Shown here: piece by piece, positions 8,922 through 16,763 of the stretch
How positions within the stretch are numbered: the first letter of the stretch is position 1
Layout of the letters: each line of letters begins with the position of its first letter
Assembly (NCBI GenBank): GCA_910587085.1
Contig: CAJUMC010000020.1
Coordinates: 1-49,664, forward strand
DNA length: 49,664 bases
DNA from: an uncultured Lachnospiraceae bacterium
Lineage (GTDB): Bacteria > Bacillota > Clostridia > Lachnospirales > Lachnospiraceae
Direction: 5' to 3'
The notes under the pieces: model-generated
Told to the model about the DNA's origin: nothing
What the model saw: only the letters and a program-made list of their open reading frames with translations
The model's database searches: none
Program-made: the position numbers and the translations under genes

Positions 8922-8954
8922 GGCATCCGGAAGTCTGAAGCAGGAGCCGATGCC
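8922..8954 (+). promoter_or_regulatory. Leader hairpin upstream of flgM
   Basis: GGCATC at 8922-8927 pairs with GATGCC at 8949-8954. The 21-base loop holds two GGA trinucleotides. It lies in the predicted flgM leader, 24 bases before the start codon. A protein-binding role such as CsrA is possible but not shown. Confidence 0.35.
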
Positions 8955-8978
8955 GTAAAAAAGTCAGGTGGTGAAGAT

Positions 8979-9248
8979 ATGCGTATTGATGCGTTCAACC
9001 GTGTGAGCCAGCTTTATCAGGCGAACAGTACAAAGAAGACCTCGAGCTCGGGAAAATCGGGCAGACCGGACAGCGTCGAGATTTCCAGACTGGGACGCGA
9101 CGCGCAGGTGGCAAGAGCCGCCGTGGCGAAGGCGCCGGATATCAGGGAGGATGTCGTGGCGGATATCAGGCAGAGGATGTCGGACGGAACCTATCAGATT
9201 GATATGGACGCGCTGGCAGACAAGCTGCTGGACGGCTGTCTCTTGTAG
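8979..9248 (+). CDS. flgM: Anti-sigma-28 factor FlgM
   Basis: An 89-residue FlgM, which binds sigma-28 until the hook-basal body is finished and FlgM is exported. The N-terminal half is Ser/Lys/Gly-rich and presumably disordered. The C-terminal half holds the family signature: DSVEISRLGRDAQ, then DIREDVVADIRQRMSDGTYQIDMDALADKLL. It is the first gene after a sigma-28 promoter, so it is inside the regulon it represses, as is usual. flgN follows after 15 bases. The start is the ATG after GGTGGTGAAGAT. Confidence 0.93.
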   Translation: MRIDAFNRVSQLYQANSTKKTSSSGKSGRPDSVEISRLGRDAQVARAAVAKAPDIREDVVADIRQRMSDGTYQIDMDALADKLLDGCLL

Positions 9249-9263
9249 GCGGAGGTATGACCT

Positions 9264-9779
9264 TTGGCGAGCTTGATTGAAGAATTAATTTCGGTACTGA
9301 GGCAGGAGGAGGAGGTTTACAAAAAGCTTCTTCCGGTGGCGGAAAAGAAAACACAGACAATCATTCAGAATGACCTCACCGCACTTCAGCAGATCACGGA
9401 GCAGGAACAGCTTGCGATCGAGGCGGTTACCGCGCTGGAGCATAAAAGGGATGAGGTCATTGTAAATATGGGAATCGTCCTGAACCGGAATCCCAAGACG
9501 CTGACGCTGCACAAGCTGATCAGCCTTCTGGAACGCCAGCCTGCCGAGCAGCGCCAGCTGGCGGAACTGCACGATTCTCTCACTGCAATTCTGAAAAAAT
9601 TATCGGATGCGAATTTGCGCAATCAGTCTTTAATTGAACAATCCCTGGAAATGATAGAATTCAATATGAATTTGATTCAGAGCACAAGGATGTCACCCGG
9701 GAGCGGAAGTTATACTAAAAATGCGTACACGAATGAGTCGGTCGCAGGGCAGACAGGGATGTTTGACGCCCGTCAGTGA
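9264..9779 (+). CDS. flgN: Flagellar export chaperone FlgN
   Basis: A 171-residue all-helical protein with the FlgN layout: LIEELISVLRQEEEVYKKLLPVAEKKTQTIIQNDLTALQQITEQEQ, a central EALEHKRDEV-like turn, and a C-terminal helix-rich tail. FlgN escorts FlgK and FlgL to the export gate, and both follow directly, which supports the call more than sequence alone. The start is a TTG at 9264 with GGAGG eight bases upstream; the ATG just before it is in another frame and meets a stop after seven codons. Confidence 0.85.
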   Translation: MASLIEELISVLRQEEEVYKKLLPVAEKKTQTIIQNDLTALQQITEQEQLAIEAVTALEHKRDEVIVNMGIVLNRNPKTLTLHKLISLLERQPAEQRQLAELHDSLTAILKKLSDANLRNQSLIEQSLEMIEFNMNLIQSTRMSPGSGSYTKNAYTNESVAGQTGMFDARQ

Positions 9780-9817
9780 CCGGATGGTGCGCAGAGCATA
9801 GAACATGAGGTGATATT

Positions 9818-11701
9818 ATGAGCTTGATGAGTGATTTATCAATCGGAAAATCAGGCCTGAGCATGAGTCAATATTCCATCAATACGACAGCGCACAATCT
9901 GGCGAATGTGGATACTCCCGGCTATGTCAGGCAGCAGGTGATACTCGGCACGACCCAGTATCTGACCGTTGGACAGAACGCTATCTCGAAAATGCAGACG
10001 GGACTCGGCGTCAACACGGAGGAGGTAAAGCAGGCGCGCAGCCTCTTCCTGGATCGGGCCTACCGCAGGGAAATCGGGAGGGAAAGCTTTTATCAATCGC
10101 AGTACGAGGCGCTTGACGAGATCGAGAATGTATACGGCGAGCTTCAGGGAGTGGCCTTCCAGAATTCCATGAAGGATTTCTGGGTGGCGCTGCAGGAGCT
10201 GGAGAAGGAGCCGGACAGCATCGTAACGCGCGCCTCGCTTGTGGAGACTGCGGTCAGCTTTGTGGAGCGCTCGGAAAATATCTACAAGCAGATCAGCGAG
10301 TACCAGGTCAACCTGAACACACAGATACAGAAAAAAGTCGATCGCATCAATGAGATCGGGGACGAGATCGCAGATCTGAACAAAAGGATCTGCTTCTATG
10401 AGAGCGACGGCGTCGAGCATGCGAACGATCTGCGCGACAGAAGAAACCTTCTGCTCGACGAGCTGAGTCAGTATATCAATGTAACCTGGCGGGAAGAGGT
10501 TGACCATCAGGTTACCGTCATCGCCGAGCAGACGCCGTTTGTGACGAACAACGTGGTGTTTCACATGTCCACCATGCCGCAGGTGGAGCTGCTGAAGCGG
10601 CAGCTCGCGAAGGAGTACGGGGATGATCCGGATGCGCTGGAGCGCGCGTCCGACGAGGCGGAGAAGATCTGCAACGGTGCGGTAATGCTTGTTCCGGTCT
10701 GGCCGACTTACGGCGACGCAGAGGTGTTTAATTTCGACATGCTGCCGAGCACTAAGGCGAACACGGATATCGGAGGACTCAAGGGCCTGATCCTCGCCCG
10801 CGGTACGCGCGTGGGCCGGTATTCGGATATCCCGATCAAGCCGCGTGAGGAAGACTACGAGACGGACGGGGTGCTCGATGAAGATGCCTATGCCGTCGCG
10901 ATGGCGAGGTACGAGGAGGCCGCAAGAACCTATAACCGGGAGATCAATCCGTCGGTTATCATGTCCGTGCAGGCGCAGTTCGACCAGCTTGTCCACGGGG
11001 TTGTCAAGACGATCAACGATATTCTCTGCCCGAACAAAGATTACACCTTTGACAAGGATGTGACCGTGACGCTTTCGAGCGGGCAGACCGTCACCTACAA
11101 GGCCGGCGATACGGTTCGGGTGTTTGATAAGGAAAACGCGCCGGTCGGCATGGATGCCGCAAAGACAGCGGGAACCGAGCTGTTTTCCCGGAAATCGGTA
11201 CAGCGCTACGAGACGGTTACGCTTGACGACGGGACGGAGCTGATGATCTACAACGAGGAGAACCCGCTGGACAATTATACGATGTACACGGTCGGGGAAA
11301 TCGAGATCAACCGTGATGTGCTGGCGAACAAATCGCTGATACCGCTGAGCAGCAACAAGGGAACGGGCGATTTTGACATCGAGACTGCAGAAAAGCTGAT
11401 CGAGGCGTGGCAGGGGAAATTTGCGGCGCTGTCTCCGAACACGCTGACGATAAACAATTTTACGGCCTATTACACTGCCTTTATCGGGGAGATTGCGAAC
11501 CGGGGTGAGACCTTGAACAAGATAGCAGAGAAGCAGGATGCCATGGTGGCGAGCATTGAATCGAAGAGACAGTCCGTGAGCGGCGTGTCCTCCGACGAGG
11601 AGCTGACAAATCTTATCCGGTTCCAGCATGCATACAATGCTGCGGCAAGATATATCAACGTGGTGGATGAGATGCTCGAACATATTGTGACGAGAATGTA
11701 A
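9818..11701 (+). CDS. flgK: Flagellar hook-associated protein FlgK (HAP1), copy 1
   Basis: A 627-residue HAP1. The N-terminus carries the flagellar rod/hook motif (GLSMSQYSINTTAHNLANVDTPGYVRQ), then the FlgK helical domain, including DLRDRRNLLLDELSQYI near residue 208. The C-terminus ends NLIRFQHAYNAAARYINVVDEMLEHIV, the D0 coiled-coil heptads. The middle (about 270-520) is a variable exposed domain. HAP1 joins hook to filament. It is exported with FlgN, encoded directly upstream. A second HAP1 follows after 121 bases; the two share the termini but little in the middle. Confidence 0.93.
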   Translation: MSLMSDLSIGKSGLSMSQYSINTTAHNLANVDTPGYVRQQVILGTTQYLTVGQNAISKMQTGLGVNTEEVKQARSLFLDRAYRREIGRESFYQSQYEALDEIENVYGELQGVAFQNSMKDFWVALQELEKEPDSIVTRASLVETAVSFVERSENIYKQISEYQVNLNTQIQKKVDRINEIGDEIADLNKRICFYESDGVEHANDLRDRRNLLLDELSQYINVTWREEVDHQVTVIAEQTPFVTNNVVFHMSTMPQVELLKRQLAKEYGDDPDALERASDEAEKICNGAVMLVPVWPTYGDAEVFNFDMLPSTKANTDIGGLKGLILARGTRVGRYSDIPIKPREEDYETDGVLDEDAYAVAMARYEEAARTYNREINPSVIMSVQAQFDQLVHGVVKTINDILCPNKDYTFDKDVTVTLSSGQTVTYKAGDTVRVFDKENAPVGMDAAKTAGTELFSRKSVQRYETVTLDDGTELMIYNEENPLDNYTMYTVGEIEINRDVLANKSLIPLSSNKGTGDFDIETAEKLIEAWQGKFAALSPNTLTINNFTAYYTAFIGEIANRGETLNKIAEKQDAMVASIESKRQSVSGVSSDEELTNLIRFQHAYNAAARYINVVDEMLEHIVTRM

Positions 11702-11790
11702 AAAAATATCCTAAAAAGCCTTTGCAGTCTGTAATATTGCAGCATTTCAGATACGTCTGCTGTATGGGCTGGTATAAACATAAAGTCGGA

Positions 11791-11808
11791 CGCCGCTTTC
11801 GCGCGGCG
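11791..11808 (+). promoter_or_regulatory. GC-rich hairpin just before flgK copy 2 ribosome binding site
   Basis: CGCCGC at 11791-11796 pairs with GCGGCG at 11803-11808 around a TTTCGC loop. GGGAGGA starts five bases later. The stem could slow mRNA decay or tune initiation of the second flgK. No U-tract follows, so it is not an intrinsic terminator. Confidence 0.4.
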
Positions 11809-11822
11809 GAACGGGAGGAAGC

Positions 11823-13652
11823 ATGCCAGGTACATTTTTTGGATTGTCCATATCAAAATCAGGGCTGTACGCCGCCATGGGCGGCATCAATACGACGGCC
11901 CACAATATTTCCAACACGGAGACAAGCGGCTACTGCCGCCAGGTGCTCAATCAGCAGGCCGGCACAGCGCTGAGAGTCAACAGCACCTACGGTATGGCCG
12001 GCAGCGGCGTGGATATGACGGGCGTCGTGCAGATGCGCGAGGAATACTATGACCTCAAATACCGCAGCAACACCATGATGTACGGAGAGTATACCACAAA
12101 AGAGCACTATATGAGCGAGATCGAGAACTATTTCAACGAGATCCAGCTCGAGGGCTTTACGACCACCTTCAATTCCTTTTTTGATTCGATTCAGGAAATG
12201 TCGAAAAAGCCGGCGGATCTGACGACCCGCACACAGGTTACCAATTTTGCACAGAGCATGTGCGAGTATTTCAACTCGCTTTCGGTGAGCATGAAGGCCG
12301 TGCAGGAAGAGTGCAATTTCGAGATCAAGAACCAGGCGGATCACATCAATTCGCTTGCGCAGCAGATCGCCACGCTGACAAAGCAGATCAATACGCTCGA
12401 GGTCAACGGCGGAACGGCTAACGATCTGAGAGATTCGAGAAACCTGCTGATCGACGAGCTCTCCCAGATCTGCAATGTTTCCGTAACGGAAAACATCGTC
12501 GGCGCAGATGTGGGCGTAACAAGCTATGTGGTCCGCATTGATTCGCAGCTGCTGGTTGATACCTGCGATTACAACCAGCTTATCGCCGTACCGCAGAAGC
12601 ATCTGACAAACCAGACGGACGCGGATGGCCTCTATACCCTGAAATGGAGCAACGGACAGGATTTCGACAGCGCCAGCTCGACGCTCGGCGGAGTGCTCGC
12701 GGCTCTCTTTGAGGTGCGGGACGGAAACAATAAAGAGGCGTTCAAGGGAACGGCGGACACTTCTTACGGCGATACGACCATTACAGTGACTGCGACGAAC
12801 GTCAACGATATTGCCCGGCTGAACATCGCCCCGTCCGGCACGATCACCGTGGGGCACCGCGAATATGTCTACAGCAGCTTTGTCGTGAAGGACGACGGAG
12901 ACGGCAATTATGTTTATGAGTTTGAGCTTGAGGAAGGGACGGAGGTTACAAGGAACGAGGATTCTGCGCCTGTGATTATCGGAAGGGATGTGGATTATAA
13001 GGGAATTCCGTACTACATGTCCCAGATGAACGAGTTTATCCGCACGTTTTCCAGGGAGTTCAATGCGATCCACACGAGCGGTCAGGATCTGAACGGGGAG
13101 AAGGGGCTTGATTTCTTCAATGCCGCGGATACTGTGACCGGCAAAGATTTTGTGTTCGGGCAGTCGGAGGACGACGAGATGGACGGGATTATTGCGCGCT
13201 CCTTCCCGCCGGAGGACGGCAATGTGAATTACGGCTCCTACTATTTTCTGACGGCGGCGAATTTCAAGGTGACCTCCGAGGTTTATTACGATGCCAAAAA
13301 GCTTGCCGCGGCGAGCTCGATCACGGACGGCGTAGAGCAGTCGGACATCGCGCATAAGCTGCTTGATCTCAAGGGAAATGTGGATATGTTCCGTCAGGGC
13401 GCCCCGGGGTCGTTTTTTCAGACGCTCGTGGCAGAGATCGGAATCGACGCCCGCAAGGCAGAGCAGTTTACCAAAAATCAGCTGAATATCTGCTCAAGCA
13501 TCACAAATCAGCGTCTCTCAATCAGCGGCGTGGATACCGAGGAAGAGGCGATGAATCTTATCCGCTATCAGACGGCTTACAATCTTTCTGCGCAGGCTGT
13601 TACTGTTATGAATCAGATTTATGATAAACTGATCAATTATATGGGCGCATAG
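11823..13652 (+). CDS. flgK: Flagellar hook-associated protein FlgK (HAP1), copy 2
   Basis: A 609-residue HAP1 paralogue. It starts GTFFGLSISKSGLYAAMGGINTTAHNISNTETSGYCRQ, has DLRDSRNLLIDELSQIC near residue 202, and ends AMNLIRYQTAYNLSAQAVTVMNQIYDKLINYMGA. The ends match FlgK rather than FlgL or FlgE. The central region differs strongly from copy 1 and includes NEFIRTFSREFNAIHTSGQDLNG, which is typical of FlgK and is not obvious in copy 1, so this copy may be the more canonical one. The two could build one mixed junction, serve different rings, or be alternative junctions. It begins after a clear GGGAGGA. Confidence 0.92.
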   Translation: MPGTFFGLSISKSGLYAAMGGINTTAHNISNTETSGYCRQVLNQQAGTALRVNSTYGMAGSGVDMTGVVQMREEYYDLKYRSNTMMYGEYTTKEHYMSEIENYFNEIQLEGFTTTFNSFFDSIQEMSKKPADLTTRTQVTNFAQSMCEYFNSLSVSMKAVQEECNFEIKNQADHINSLAQQIATLTKQINTLEVNGGTANDLRDSRNLLIDELSQICNVSVTENIVGADVGVTSYVVRIDSQLLVDTCDYNQLIAVPQKHLTNQTDADGLYTLKWSNGQDFDSASSTLGGVLAALFEVRDGNNKEAFKGTADTSYGDTTITVTATNVNDIARLNIAPSGTITVGHREYVYSSFVVKDDGDGNYVYEFELEEGTEVTRNEDSAPVIIGRDVDYKGIPYYMSQMNEFIRTFSREFNAIHTSGQDLNGEKGLDFFNAADTVTGKDFVFGQSEDDEMDGIIARSFPPEDGNVNYGSYYFLTAANFKVTSEVYYDAKKLAAASSITDGVEQSDIAHKLLDLKGNVDMFRQGAPGSFFQTLVAEIGIDARKAEQFTKNQLNICSSITNQRLSISGVDTEEEAMNLIRYQTAYNLSAQAVTVMNQIYDKLINYMGA

Positions 13653-13759
13653 AAGGAAGTGGCGGGATTTCTGAATTGAGCTGACGCAGAAGCGGCAGAC
13701 GCGGGCGAAAGCTGGAAATAAGACCTTCCACTCATTATCATTATTTAAGCACTGCCGCG

Positions 13760-13793
13760 GGCGGGCCTGCGGTATGCACGGGGTATAAAAATG
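13760..13793 (+). promoter_or_regulatory. Shared 5' element, copy B (before flgL)
   Basis: Second copy of the element at 3283-3309, ending just before the flgL start with identical spacing. The arm changes GCAGG to GCGGG and UAC to UAU relative to copy A keep pairing by G-U wobble. See the matching finding. Confidence 0.5.
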
Positions 13794-15305
13794 AGAATCA
13801 CAAATAAAATGATGACCAATAATATGCTGTACAACATCGGCAATAACAAAACTTCTCTTTCGAAGCTGGAGATGCAGTATGCCACGGACCAGAGAATACA
13901 GAAGCCATCGGAGGATCCGATCATCGCGGTGCGTGCGCTGAAGCTGCGCACAAGCCTCTCGGAGCTGAACCAGTATTACGAAAAGAATATTCCGGATGCC
14001 ATGGCCTGGATGGATGTGACGGAGAGCGCGCTCAAGGTGGTCAATTCCATTCTGACCGAGGTGCATACCTATTGTGTACAGGGTTCTACCGATACGCTGA
14101 CGGCGAACGACCGCAACAGCATTATAAAGAATCTCACGGAGCTGAAGCAGCAGGTGTACCAGGAGGGCGACACGAACTATGCCGGGCGCTATGTGTTCAC
14201 GGGCTACAAGACGAACACCAGTCTTGTTTTCGACGAGGCGCAGAAGGACGAGAAATATCAGATGACCGAGAAGCTTGGCTGCGACAATATTGATATTATA
14301 AAGAAAACGCTCAATTCCTGTTCCGTGGAGCAGTACGATCCGGACGATCCTGCTTCGACAGATCTTTCGGCAAAGCCGAACCTGGTCGATGTGTACCGGA
14401 TACAGCTGGCCTACGGCTCGCTGGATGCGCCGGAGGACGGCGGCATGATCCAGATCCGCTTCCCGGAGACGGATGAGGACGGGGAGGTCACTTACGACGA
14501 ATTCCCGGACGGGTCGATTGAGAGCATGCTTTCCACGGACCCGAACGCTTATGAAGTCGAGGACGGCGAGGTGCGGTTCCTCTCCGATACCGGCGAGCTG
14601 CTGCTGGGCGCGGATATCTACGATGAATGGCGGCACATCGAGAATATCGAGATCACCTACGAAAAGACCAACTTCGCGAAAAACGATCTCCGGCCGGAGC
14701 ATTATTTCGACTGCACCGTAACGGATCTTACGGATGAGGACAAGGAGCCTCTCGTGTACACGAAGGCGAACCAGGAGATTGCCTACGAGGTGAACTTCAA
14801 CCAGAGACTTACCATCAACACGCAGGGCAGCGATGCGATCAAGCACGCGATCGGCAGGACGATTGACGAGGCACTCAACGCGGTAAACGACGTGATCGCG
14901 GTGGAGGAAAAGATTGCCGAGGTAAAGGAGATGCTGAAGGATACCAGCATAACCGCAGAGCAGGAGAGCAAGCTGAAGGAAATGCTTGAGGTGATGAACA
15001 CCGAGCTCGTGCTCAAGACGGAGGTAATGCAGAGTACGTTCGGCGGCGCGCTGACAAAAATCGAGCAGCAGCAGGATGTCGTGAACGTTGCGACGGCCGA
15101 TCTCGGCTCGAGATATGTGCGCCTTCAGCTCACGGAGAGCCGTCTGAGCGACGAACAGACGGATTTCGAGGATCTTCTCTCCACAAACGAGGATGCCGAT
15201 ATGGTTGATACGATTATCAAGTACCGTGCCATGTACTCCATCTACAATGCGTCCCTGTCCGCGGCGGCAAAGTCCATGCAGACAACGCTGATGGATTTCT
15301 TATAA
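13791..15305 (+). CDS. flgL: Flagellar hook-associated protein FlgL (HAP3)
   Basis: A 504-residue HAP3. The N-terminus MRITNKMMTNNMLYNIGNNKTSLSKLEMQYATDQRIQKPSEDPIIAVRALKLR is the flagellin-like D0/D1 start typical of FlgL. The C-terminus (DMVDTIIKYRAMYSIYNASLSAAAKSMQTTLMDFL) is the matching D0 helix. It is much longer than the roughly 300-residue B. subtilis FlgL; the extra length is an acidic central domain (about 170-330). HAP3 is the junction protein on which the filament starts. No classic AGGAGG is present before the ATG; the GGGG at 13780-13783 in the shared 5' element is the only candidate binding site. Confidence 0.92.
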   Translation: MRITNKMMTNNMLYNIGNNKTSLSKLEMQYATDQRIQKPSEDPIIAVRALKLRTSLSELNQYYEKNIPDAMAWMDVTESALKVVNSILTEVHTYCVQGSTDTLTANDRNSIIKNLTELKQQVYQEGDTNYAGRYVFTGYKTNTSLVFDEAQKDEKYQMTEKLGCDNIDIIKKTLNSCSVEQYDPDDPASTDLSAKPNLVDVYRIQLAYGSLDAPEDGGMIQIRFPETDEDGEVTYDEFPDGSIESMLSTDPNAYEVEDGEVRFLSDTGELLLGADIYDEWRHIENIEITYEKTNFAKNDLRPEHYFDCTVTDLTDEDKEPLVYTKANQEIAYEVNFNQRLTINTQGSDAIKHAIGRTIDEALNAVNDVIAVEEKIAEVKEMLKDTSITAEQESKLKEMLEVMNTELVLKTEVMQSTFGGALTKIEQQQDVVNVATADLGSRYVRLQLTESRLSDEQTDFEDLLSTNEDADMVDTIIKYRAMYSIYNASLSAAAKSMQTTLMDFL

Positions 15306-15344
15306 ACCGGCAGGGCGTATCCTGCGCTGTAATATGGCTCCGGG

Positions 15345-15396
15345 GAAATGCGCGCGGGCTCGGCAGAACAGCTGCCGGCGCGGCGCATTTCGTTTT
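15345..15396 (+). terminator. Long hairpin between flgL and fliW
   Basis: GAAATGCGC at 15345-15353 pairs with GCGCATTTC at 15383-15391. An inner stem CGGCAG/CTGCCG closes a short loop, and G plus four T follow. It resembles an intrinsic terminator or processing hairpin that could lower fliW-csrA expression relative to flgL. The U-tract is short, so read-through is likely. A smaller GCAGG/CCTGC hairpin lies at 15310-15325. Confidence 0.5.
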
Positions 15397-15465
15397 CGGC
15401 GCGTGTTCTGCAGGCGGAGCTAAAATAAATAAACGGGCATACAACGTGCCGGAACGGAGGTTACC

Positions 15466-15939
15466 ATGTTAATAAAGACAAAGCATTTTGGAGAGATCGA
15501 TCTCGAAGAGGACAAGATCATTACCTTCGAGAACGGCATCATGGGCTTTGAGGAATGCAGACGGTATACGATTTTTTACGACAGCGGCTCGGAGAAGCGG
15601 CCGGCGGTTTCCTGGCTGCAGAGCCTGGATGAGCCGGCGCTTGCCCTTCCGGTCATAAATCCTCTGCTTGTAAAGCCGGACTACAATCCGACGGTTGAGG
15701 ACGAGCTGCTCGCCGGGCTGGGGGATCTGACGGAGGAAAATCTCGCGATTTTTGTCACGCTTACGGTTCCGTCCGATATCACAAAGATGACAAGCAATCT
15801 GAAGGCACCGTTCATCATCAATGCGGACACGCGAAGGGGCTGTCAGATTGTCGCCGACAACCCGGATTATCCGGTGAAATATCCGGTCTACGATTATTTC
15901 CGTCAGCTGAAGGAAGCAAAGGAGGGGAAAACATGCTAG
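15466..15939 (+). CDS. fliW: Flagellar assembly factor FliW
   Basis: A 157-residue FliW. It starts MLIKTKHFGEIDLEEDKIITFENGIMGFEECRRY and has SLDEPALALPVINP near residue 55 and FVTLTVPSDITKMTSNLKAPFIINADTRRGCQIV near 100, all family marks. Established knowledge from Bacillus: FliW binds either flagellin or CsrA, and when flagellin is exported the freed FliW sequesters CsrA and lifts repression of hag. The stop overlaps the csrA start by seven bases, so the two are translationally coupled. The flagellin leader in this window carries matching CsrA-like sites. Confidence 0.95.
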   Translation: MLIKTKHFGEIDLEEDKIITFENGIMGFEECRRYTIFYDSGSEKRPAVSWLQSLDEPALALPVINPLLVKPDYNPTVEDELLAGLGDLTEENLAIFVTLTVPSDITKMTSNLKAPFIINADTRRGCQIVADNPDYPVKYPVYDYFRQLKEAKEGKTC

Positions 15940-16151
15940 CCCTTTCAAGAAAGGTAAATGAATCCATCGTGCTCGGAAACAATATCGAGATCACGGTGCT
16001 GGAGATTAAGGGAGATCAGGTAAAAATCGGCGTCAGCGCGCCGAAGAGCGTGCCGATCTACCGCAAGGAGCTGTATCTGCAGATTCAGCAGTCCAACAAG
16101 GAGGCGGCAAACGAGGAACTCTCCCCTGACGCGTTGAATAATTTGTTCTGA
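15933..16151 (+). CDS. csrA: Carbon storage regulator CsrA
   Basis: A 72-residue CsrA dimeric RNA-binding protein. It starts MLALSRKVNESIVLGNNIEITVLEI and continues with VKIGVSAPKSVPIYRKELY, including the RNA-contacting L4, R6 and the VPIYRKE strand. CsrA recognises GGA in hairpin loops and blocks ribosome access. It is coupled to fliW. Likely targets here are the flagellin leader (20097-20128) and the leader of the Ig-like surface protein (33480-33514). Confidence 0.96.
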   Translation: MLALSRKVNESIVLGNNIEITVLEIKGDQVKIGVSAPKSVPIYRKELYLQIQQSNKEAANEELSPDALNNLF

Positions 16152-16157
16152 AATTGT

Positions 16158-16184
16158 TAAGTTTTTCAAAACATAAGCCGATAA
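16158..16184 (+). promoter_or_regulatory. Sigma-28 promoter for the flaG-fliD-fliS operon
   Basis: TAAGTTTT at 16158-16165, 11 bases, then a perfect GCCGATAA at 16177-16184. It begins seven bases after the csrA stop codon. It shows that flaG, fliD, fliS and possibly the FliT-like gene can be transcribed apart from the flgM operon. Confidence 0.93.
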
Positions 16185-16276
16185 AGAATACAAAGATTTC
16201 GTGCGGATGCGCAGCTGAAGCGCTCCGCACCGCATCAATTAAGAAACTACAGAACAAGCACATGGAGGTGTATCGT

Positions 16277-16693
16277 ATGGCAATTTCAGCAATCAATGCA
16301 GCGGCTTCCTACGAAGCGCCGAAGCAGATGACGGAAAAGGCGGTCAAGGCCGAGCCTGTAGTACAGGGTACGGCAAAGGCGCCGGCAGCCGAAACACAGC
16401 CGATCTCGTCTACAAACGGAAGTGAGACGAACGGCGACAGCACGGAGCAGGGCAGAGAAAACGAGAAAAACGTAAATAGGGTTCGCAATGCGGTAAGCAA
16501 GGCGAACAGCGCGCTCAAGCAGTCGAGGACAAAATGTCAGTTCTCCTATCACGAGGCGACCAAGCGTATTTCCATCAAAATCATGGATGAGGATACGAAC
16601 GAGATAATTCGTGAGATTCCGCCGGAGGAAACCCTCGAGATGGTGGAAAAGATGTGGGAGCTGGCGGGTATCATGGTGGACGAGCGCCGTTAG
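16277..16693 (+). CDS. flaG: FlaG family protein
   Basis: A 138-residue protein with a disordered Ala/Thr/Glu-rich N-terminus and a C-terminal FlaG domain: CQFSYHEATKRISIKIMDEDTNEIIREIPPEETLEMVEKMWELAGIMVDERR. The I-R-x-I-P-P-E motif is the family signature. FlaG affects filament length, and the gene is usually next to fliD and fliS as here. The ATG at 16277 with GGAGGTG upstream is used. The longer in-frame reading from 16154 would contain the sigma-28 promoter and is rejected. Confidence 0.9.
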   Translation: MAISAINAAASYEAPKQMTEKAVKAEPVVQGTAKAPAAETQPISSTNGSETNGDSTEQGRENEKNVNRVRNAVSKANSALKQSRTKCQFSYHEATKRISIKIMDEDTNEIIREIPPEETLEMVEKMWELAGIMVDERR

Positions 16694-16763
16694 ACTGCGC
16701 CGTGCGTTCGCAGGATTTCTGGAAATTGTAAGACCGCTCCCGGCGGCAGAATGAGAGGCAGAT

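Noticed and set aside
9851..11683. 610-residue open frame on the minus strand opposite flgK
   Set aside because: Shadow of a GC-rich coding strand; composition is not protein-like and the plus-strand gene is certain.
11859..13355. 498-residue minus-strand open frame opposite the second flgK
   Set aside because: Antisense shadow with high Arg/His/Leu content and no family motifs.
16154..16276. N-terminal extension of flaG
   Set aside because: It would overlap the sigma-28 promoter and has no binding site.
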